Part shown: in pieces, positions 16,115 through 20,765 of the stretch | Layout: each line of letters starts with the position of its first letter | How positions within the stretch are numbered: position 1 is the stretch's first letter | Assembly (NCBI GenBank): GCA_003501525.1 | Contig: DNPI01000147.1 | Coordinates: forward strand, 1-20,765 | Direction of reading: 5' to 3' | Source of the DNA: Planctomycetota bacterium | GTDB taxonomy: Bacteria; Planctomycetota; UBA1135 | Length of the DNA stretch: 20,765 nucleotides | Program-made: the position numbers and the translations under genes | The notes under the pieces: model-generated | The model's database searches: none | The model's input: the letters and a program-made list of their open reading frames with translations, nothing else | Told to the model about the DNA's origin: nothing

Positions 16115-17224
16115 CTACTCAAGCACTCGCTTAAGAAAGCGTAGTTTCACGGGCTTGCCTTCCTCTATAACCAATTCCTGAATCACCAAGCCCTTCCTTG
16201 GGTTGCCGTCGGCCTCCATGGCAAGATGTCCCGTCAACCCCTCTATCGCCGGAAGGCTAGCTAAAGAATCCCGAACGTGAACGGGGTCATTCCCATCTTC
16301 AGCCCCGCGCACAGCAGCTACGGCCAACCGCGCTGCGTCGTATGTCAAAGCAGCAAGCTGCCCCGGCTCTTCCTCATAGCGGTGCCGATATCGAGCCGAA
16401 AATGCGGATGTCCTAGGACTCTCGTGCACTGAAAAATGATTCGAAATGAAAGCTTTAATCGAAGGGTCAAACCCAGCATCGGGCAAAAACAAATCCGGTG
16501 CATCCCACCCATCACCCCCGAACACTGTAATACCACCCCATGAAGATTTTGCGGCACTAAGGATGGCAACAACTTCTGGGGCATAAGCTGGTAAAAAGAC
16601 AATATTGGCCCCTGAATTCCGAACTTTCTCGACGAGGCGAGTGAAATCCCTATCCCCTTCATGGAAATAGAAACGATTCGCAAGTCGACCACCTGCAGCA
16701 AGGAAAGCTTCCTCAAATTCATTCGCAAGGTTGTACGAATATTCCGACCCAAGGTCAGTTACAACAGCAACTCTTGGTTCTTCGAAATTCTCCACTGCAA
16801 AATTAGCGAGGACCTCTCCTTGCTGAGTGTCAAGAAAGCAAGCCCGAAAAGCATAGGGATTACCACGCGTTACTAGAGGGTGAGTTGCTGCAGGAGTCAG
16901 CAAGGGAACCCGCTTCTCTTTAACCACGTAACTAGCCGCAATAGCGTTAAGCGAATACGCCGGCCCAAGAATGAGACATACCCCACGATTCGACAATTCT
17001 TCAACCCGCTGGATTGTTGTACTAGGATCGGAAGCATTGTCCACAATGACAAAATTACAAGGGGGCACTTCACCCATCTCGCTTATGAATAGCTCAAGCC
17101 CTCTCTTTGCAATACTCCCGTCGGCTTCTGCCGAGCCGGAGAGGGGAAGAATAACGCCAATTTCGGGCTTAGCCCCTCCGCAGGAAATCAAAAGAAAAGC
17201 GAGAAGAAAAATTGAGTATTTCAA
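16115..17224 (-). CDS. Periplasmic-binding-protein lipoprotein (branched-chain amino acid / LivJ-like receptor family)
   Basis: This is a 369-aa lipoprotein: the signal MKYSIFLLAFLLISCGG has a lipobox LISC, with Cys15 as the lipidation site. The mature part has the two-lobed type I binding fold of the LivJ/Peripla_BP_6 group: EIGVILPLSGSAEADGSIAK, GLELFISEMG, CLILGPAYSLNAIAASYVV, VPLLTPAATHPLV, RVAVVTDLGSEYSYNLANEF, FDGxR-like HEGDRDFTRLVEKV and the late LTYDAARLAVAAV. Such receptors bind small solutes outside the membrane and usually feed an ABC importer. No permease or ATPase gene is present. The TTG start overlaps the kinase stop (TTGA) and has GAGGAG 5 bases before it, so it is coupled to the kinase gene. 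A sensing role with the kinase is inferred. Confidence 0.9.
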   Translation of the reverse strand: MKYSIFLLAFLLISCGGAKPEIGVILPLSGSAEADGSIAKRGLELFISEMGEVPPCNFVIVDNASDPSTTIQRVEELSNRGVCLILGPAYSLNAIAASYVVKEKRVPLLTPAATHPLVTRGNPYAFRACFLDTQQGEVLANFAVENFEEPRVAVVTDLGSEYSYNLANEFEEAFLAAGGRLANRFYFHEGDRDFTRLVEKVRNSGANIVFLPAYAPEVVAILSAAKSSWGGITVFGGDGWDAPDLFLPDAGFDPSIKAFISNHFSVHESPRTSAFSARYRHRYEEEPGQLAALTYDAARLAVAAVRGAEDGNDPVHVRDSLASLPAIEGLTGHLAMEADGNPRKGLVIQELVIEEGKPVKLRFLKRVLE

Positions 17225-19167
17225 CGGTTCTCCTCAAGGAATATTCTTGCAGCGGTACTCGCCCGCTCCAGTCCTGAGCTCATTGCAATCCGCCTAAGTA
17301 CGCTGCGCGATTCAGAACCCGAGATTCGGGTCAAAGCACGAACAGCTTCCATTTGGATTGCGGGTCCAGCCCCAGCAAGCGCCTGTTCAATGTGTGCAGG
17401 TGCTGAAGGATGCCCAGTTTGCCCTAAAGCTTCGAGTATGTCGCCTCGCATATCAAATCCGAAACGAAGCCAAACAGAGGATTCTTGCCAAGAATTCAGC
17501 GAATGGACAAGGAGGGAAACCGCTTGAAGACCACCGAAATGCCCCAGACTAACCAAAACGTTTTTTACCACGAGAGGTTCTGCATCCTGCAACATATGGT
17601 CAAAAATACGCCGTGCACGCGGACTGAGGAGCTCGTTCTTTTCACCATTTTCTAACTCAATCATTAGATTCCGAATGAGATCGACTTTCACCATGGTTGA
17701 ACTTGGAACGAATTTAATCAGTCCCTGCTGCCCACGAGAAAGAGCTAATTCGATACGCCGGTCACACACTCGCACTACGCCAAAAGCTTCTTCCAGCCGG
17801 CCCTCCGCAATCGACTGTCGGGCTTGCTCAAGCAAACTCATCACGCCTTCCGCATCAAAACGGTCTTCGCCAGAAATAAACGCAACCAACTCTTGATCTA
17901 AAGGTGACCCACCAGCAAGAGCTTGGCCAGCTCTACTCTCAACATCGTCCAGTCGATTTTTAAGAAAAACAAGGCCACCGGCAAGAAGACCAATTGCAAC
18001 CATAGAAACAGCAAAGCCACGGTTGCGTTGAACCTGCCTCCAGATTTTTGTCATGCCACCTACAGGAGTTACTCGAATAGCCTCAAAATTAAGAATTCTC
18101 CGCAACTCCGAAGAAAACTCAGCAACCGAACCAAATCGACGATCTGGATCTTTCTCCATTGCTTTAAGGACTACCGTTTCGACATCTTTAGGGATCTTTG
18201 GATTCAAACGACGTAACGGCGTCGGCTCCTTGGTAAGGATAGACCTCAAAGTTGCCTCCAGAGTCGGCCGCAAAAAGGGTTGGTCAAGTGTCAAAAACTC
18301 GTACAGAGTGACTCCGAGGGAATAGACGTCTGAACGGTGATCCACTTTCACTCGACGCGTCATAGCTTGCTCAGGGCTTATATAGGCAGGTGAGCCAATG
18401 AACTCTCCCGTTCGTGTAATTGAGACTTCCGATTCAGTTTTAGCGATACCGAAGTCGGTTAAAACCAGTTGACCAATTCGGTCAAAAACTAAATTCCCCG
18501 GTTTGATGTCTCGGTGAATAATGCCTGCCTTATGAGCGACCTCAAGCGCTTCAGCGATGGAAGCCATTAAGTCCACTGCCTGGAAAACAAAATTGCCCAC
18601 ATCCAATTCGAAACTGGTTGACCGAGTGTCTTCTCGATCAGATGCCACGGATTTCCCGTGACTCGCACCCAATAAATCCAAAACCACAGCAGGACGCCCT
18701 TCTCCCTTGGCCCTTTTCAGTTCGTCAATTACTTGGGCAAGATTGGGCCCATCCAAGAAGCGCATAGCAAAAAAGTTGAGCCCCCGATCCTCTCCAACTG
18801 CGTAAATGGGAATAATTCCAGGATGGCTAAGCCGCGCAACGGCCTCGGCTTCTCGGCGGAACCGACTCATTGCCTTCTCCGACGAGGAAAGGCCCGGGTA
18901 GAGAACTTTCAAGGCAACCCTCCTTTTCAAACTCTTTTGATGTGCCTCATAAATCACACCCATCCCCCCACGCCCGACCTCTCGTAGGAGCTCAAAATCT
19001 CCGAGAGTCTCTCCTTCACCCGGCTCTCTACCTCCCAATGAAGGAAAAAGATCACCCGAATCTGTAATTGGCTCCTCCTTCCCTTCCATCCGGGCTTTTC
19101 CAACCGCCTCCAAGAGGTTTCGGAGACCGGGCTTTTTCTTGTCTTCTGAAGAAGATTCTGAACTCAT
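17221..19167 (-). CDS. Transmembrane Ser/Thr protein kinase with C-terminal HEAT-like repeats
   Basis: The 648-aa protein has an N-terminal kinase domain (about 57-365) in the cytoplasm. The catalytic elements are intact: glycine loop VGRGGMGVIYEA (64-75), Lys87 in VALKVL, HRDIKPGN with Asp220, DFG at 238-240, GSPAYISPEQ and the DVYSLGVTLYEFLT helix. A polar insert of about 50 residues (about 145-195) separates the two lobes' hinge and helix E. One membrane helix follows (about 381-400, GFAVSMVAIGLLAGGLVFL, preceded by the basic QRNR). The outer part, about 245 residues, has a helical linker and HEAT-like repeats (VVKNVLVSLGHFGGLQAVSL; MEAVRALTRISGSESRSVLR). The layout resembles Hanks-type sensor kinases. 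The ATG at 19167 has no Shine-Dalgarno sequence. The gene overlaps the downstream receptor lipoprotein by TTGA. Confidence 0.95.
   Translation of the reverse strand: MSSESSSEDKKKPGLRNLLEAVGKARMEGKEEPITDSGDLFPSLGGREPGEGETLGDFELLREVGRGGMGVIYEAHQKSLKRRVALKVLYPGLSSSEKAMSRFRREAEAVARLSHPGIIPIYAVGEDRGLNFFAMRFLDGPNLAQVIDELKRAKGEGRPAVVLDLLGASHGKSVASDREDTRSTSFELDVGNFVFQAVDLMASIAEALEVAHKAGIIHRDIKPGNLVFDRIGQLVLTDFGIAKTESEVSITRTGEFIGSPAYISPEQAMTRRVKVDHRSDVYSLGVTLYEFLTLDQPFLRPTLEATLRSILTKEPTPLRRLNPKIPKDVETVVLKAMEKDPDRRFGSVAEFSSELRRILNFEAIRVTPVGGMTKIWRQVQRNRGFAVSMVAIGLLAGGLVFLKNRLDDVESRAGQALAGGSPLDQELVAFISGEDRFDAEGVMSLLEQARQSIAEGRLEEAFGVVRVCDRRIELALSRGQQGLIKFVPSSTMVKVDLIRNLMIELENGEKNELLSPRARRIFDHMLQDAEPLVVKNVLVSLGHFGGLQAVSLLVHSLNSWQESSVWLRFGFDMRGDILEALGQTGHPSAPAHIEQALAGAGPAIQMEAVRALTRISGSESRSVLRRIAMSSGLERASTAARIFLEENR
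17230..17235 (-). promoter_or_regulatory. Ribosome binding site for the binding-protein gene, inside the kinase gene
   Basis: On the minus strand GAGGAG (the two last Glu codons of the kinase) lies 5 bases before the TTG start at 17224. It supports that start and translational coupling. Confidence 0.65.
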
Positions 19168-19176
19168 TCGTCTAGG

Positions 19177-19212
19177 TGAGAATAAAAATTCTCATGCACC
19201 CATCATAGGGTG
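19177..19212 (-). promoter_or_regulatory. Two tandem hairpins in the symporter-kinase gap
   Basis: Within the 47-base gap, CACCC/GGGTG (19197-19201 with 19208-19212) and TGAGAAT/ATTCTCA (19177-19183 with 19188-19194, four-base loop) form two adjacent perfect stems. Read on the minus strand they follow the symporter stop at once and precede the kinase start. The second loop is TTTT. They may reduce read-through into the kinase gene or process the transcript. Confidence 0.4.
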
Positions 19213-19214
19213 GG

Positions 19215-20765
19215 TCAGAATTCCTTCTCGATGCGAATTTCCCTTCCTACTAAAAACCGACCAGAAATTGCTAAGTCAGGGGAAATACGCAAAACCCCGT
19301 CAAGCGCACCAACGGACAATTGAGCATGCGTTGAGCGCAGTCCGCCTAGCCATCTGCGGGTATCACTCAAATAGATGAGGTCCCCCTCCTGCCCCCCCAG
19401 ATCCGCCTGCTGTTCAACGCCAACTTGAATGACCCCGTCAGGTAATTCGGAATCGACTATCCATGGCGCAACAACAGATCGTCCAGAACGGTCATTAGGC
19501 ACACCCCCTTTAAATGATTCGCGTGCCTCCTGCACAGACCAAATAGTGAGGCCCTTGTGTTTCTTTTTCTTCTCTCGCCCAGTCAACAACGTAACGAGAA
19601 CCCCAACCGAAAAACACGACACAAGGTTATAGAGAGCTCCCATGTACTTAAACGGATGTTTCGTATCCATCTCAACTCCATGAGCGAGAGGCTGAATAAA
19701 AATTTCTGGCCACTGAAGCCCAACAAGAATGAAAAAAGATCCCGCCACAAAAACGGCCAAAGCCCCTGCCGTGTTAAATCGTGGCCAAAACGCACCTAAA
19801 AAGACTGCAGCAACGAGCGGAGGGGTAACCGTCGTATGGAATTTCGCGTGAGCTTCGTAGAGGGTTGCAAAATCCCCAAAAAATGTCTGAGCCACTACAA
19901 CGCCAGCAACTGTAGCCACTGCAGACGTCCCCATAGCTATTTTCAAGTAATGCCGGTCGGGCTTTCCAGAGACGAGAGGGCGATAAATGTCATTAACCGC
20001 AACTGCAGCAACTGCATTAATCAGAGTATCAACTGTAGACATAAGTGCCGCTACGACTGCAGCAATCAAAAAAGCGAATACACCAGGCGATGACACGACC
20101 GCCGCCACCCGAGTAAAGACTTCATCGGGCACCGTTTCCGGAGGAAGGATGTCAGGTCTCAATCCGGATATGGCTCGCCCAATCCACCCAGCGTTACACA
20201 CCACAATCGTAGAGAGCGGCAAAAGGAAAAGAGTATTAAAAGCAGCTGCTTTGCGTCCCTCATCTACTGAGCGGCAAGCCAGAAATCGCATTAGAAGCCC
20301 TTGGTTAAGGAATAGAAATCCGATACTTCCCGCCACTCCGTCCTGCCAGAAAACACCAACGAAATGAAAGTCTTCAGGACTATTAAACTCCGCTAATGGG
20401 AGCTTAAAAGCAGGAGGAAGGGCGCGCCAAAGGACATCGAAGCCTCCTAGCCATTCAAGCCCTAGGAAAAGCAAGATGAAACCACCCACAAGGAGAATGC
20501 AACCTTGGAGGAGGTCTGTGAAGATCACAGCCGTTTGCCCTCCAAAGGTAATGTAAATCCCAGAAACGATTGCAACCGCCCAAACAATCTGTCCCATAGT
20601 GACGTCCCAGCCAAGAAAATCGGCCAGAACCGGCTGCAGCGTTTTGGCCATCGTGAGAAAACCGATGGCAATGTACCCAAGCATATAACCCAAAATCCCA
20701 ACTGTCGCTAATCGACGAGTAAGCGGGCTAAATCGCCGCTCAAAATATTCGGGGATAGAACGAAC
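19215..20765 (-). CDS. Sodium:solute symporter (SSS family), N-terminus beyond the window
   Basis: The frame stays open to the right edge, so the gene is 5'-partial; 516 codons are visible. The edge segment reads SIPEYFERRFSPLTRRLATV, the typical SSS motif before an early helix, so the methionine-like TTG at 20693 is internal. About ten membrane helices follow. Family marks are GGQTAVIFTDLLQGCILLVG, LNQGLLMRFLACRSVDEGRK and MSTVDTLINAVAAVAV (sodium-site region). Members take up sugars, amino acids or other solutes with Na+; the substrate is not readable. The last 122 residues (about 19218-19583) form a soluble tail, starting with the basic TGREKKKKHKG and ending in a beta-rich stretch; this is long for the family. 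Downstream on the same strand, after 47 bases, lies the kinase gene. Confidence 0.92.
   Translation of the reverse strand, partial: VRSIPEYFERRFSPLTRRLATVGILGYMLGYIAIGFLTMAKTLQPVLADFLGWDVTMGQIVWAVAIVSGIYITFGGQTAVIFTDLLQGCILLVGGFILLFLGLEWLGGFDVLWRALPPAFKLPLAEFNSPEDFHFVGVFWQDGVAGSIGFLFLNQGLLMRFLACRSVDEGRKAAAFNTLFLLPLSTIVVCNAGWIGRAISGLRPDILPPETVPDEVFTRVAAVVSSPGVFAFLIAAVVAALMSTVDTLINAVAAVAVNDIYRPLVSGKPDRHYLKIAMGTSAVATVAGVVVAQTFFGDFATLYEAHAKFHTTVTPPLVAAVFLGAFWPRFNTAGALAVFVAGSFFILVGLQWPEIFIQPLAHGVEMDTKHPFKYMGALYNLVSCFSVGVLVTLLTGREKKKKHKGLTIWSVQEARESFKGGVPNDRSGRSVVAPWIVDSELPDGVIQVGVEQQADLGGQEGDLIYLSDTRRWLGGLRSTHAQLSVGALDGVLRISPDLAISGRFLVGREIRIEKEF

Noticed and set aside
16345..16752. A 135-codon minus-strand frame overlapping the receptor lipoprotein gene
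   Set aside because: It is another frame of the same strand within a well-matched binding-protein gene, with no own start signal.

Overview
The window holds 15 protein-coding genes, two of them cut by the window edges. There is no rRNA, tRNA, CRISPR array or insertion sequence that I can see. Gene density is very high: no gene-free stretch exceeds about 130 bases, and convergent neighbours touch or overlap. The content suggests a Planctomycetota-like bacterium. The signs are a Ser/Thr kinase with a long insert, a membrane segment and an outer HEAT-like tail, a large exported protein with six carboxypeptidase-regulatory-like repeats, frequent GTG/TTG starts, and Shine-Dalgarno sequences missing before most starts. 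That lineage is inferred; no marker gene is present to prove it.

Left part (1-7073): the 3' end of a Clp-type AAA+ ATPase is followed by an exported parvulin/SurA-like chaperone, whose start codon lies in a strong RNA hairpin. Convergent to these is pgi (glucose-6-phosphate isomerase). Divergent from pgi is a probable two-gene unit: the six-repeat exported protein and an M28 zinc aminopeptidase with a PDZ domain. A Trp-rich exported orphan protein overlaps the end of the peptidase on the opposite strand.

Middle (7084-12747): an EamA/DMT transporter, a GcdA-like biotin-dependent carboxyltransferase with no carrier or carboxylase partner nearby, and a membrane-anchored GAF-PAS-GGDEF-EAL protein all run on the plus strand. 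The last has a degraded cyclase motif and an intact phosphodiesterase motif. A small exported protein of unknown function ends against it on the minus strand.

Right part (12795-20765): an alkaline-phosphatase-superfamily protein with mostly replaced metal ligands overlaps an aldo/keto reductase by ATGA, then comes panB. On the minus strand a Na+/solute symporter (running off the right edge), a transmembrane Ser/Thr kinase and a periplasmic-binding-protein lipoprotein lie in series. The kinase and lipoprotein overlap by TTGA. No ABC permease is present, so the binding protein may serve the kinase or the symporter. This three-gene set is the best candidate for an undescribed system here, a ligand-sensing kinase module.
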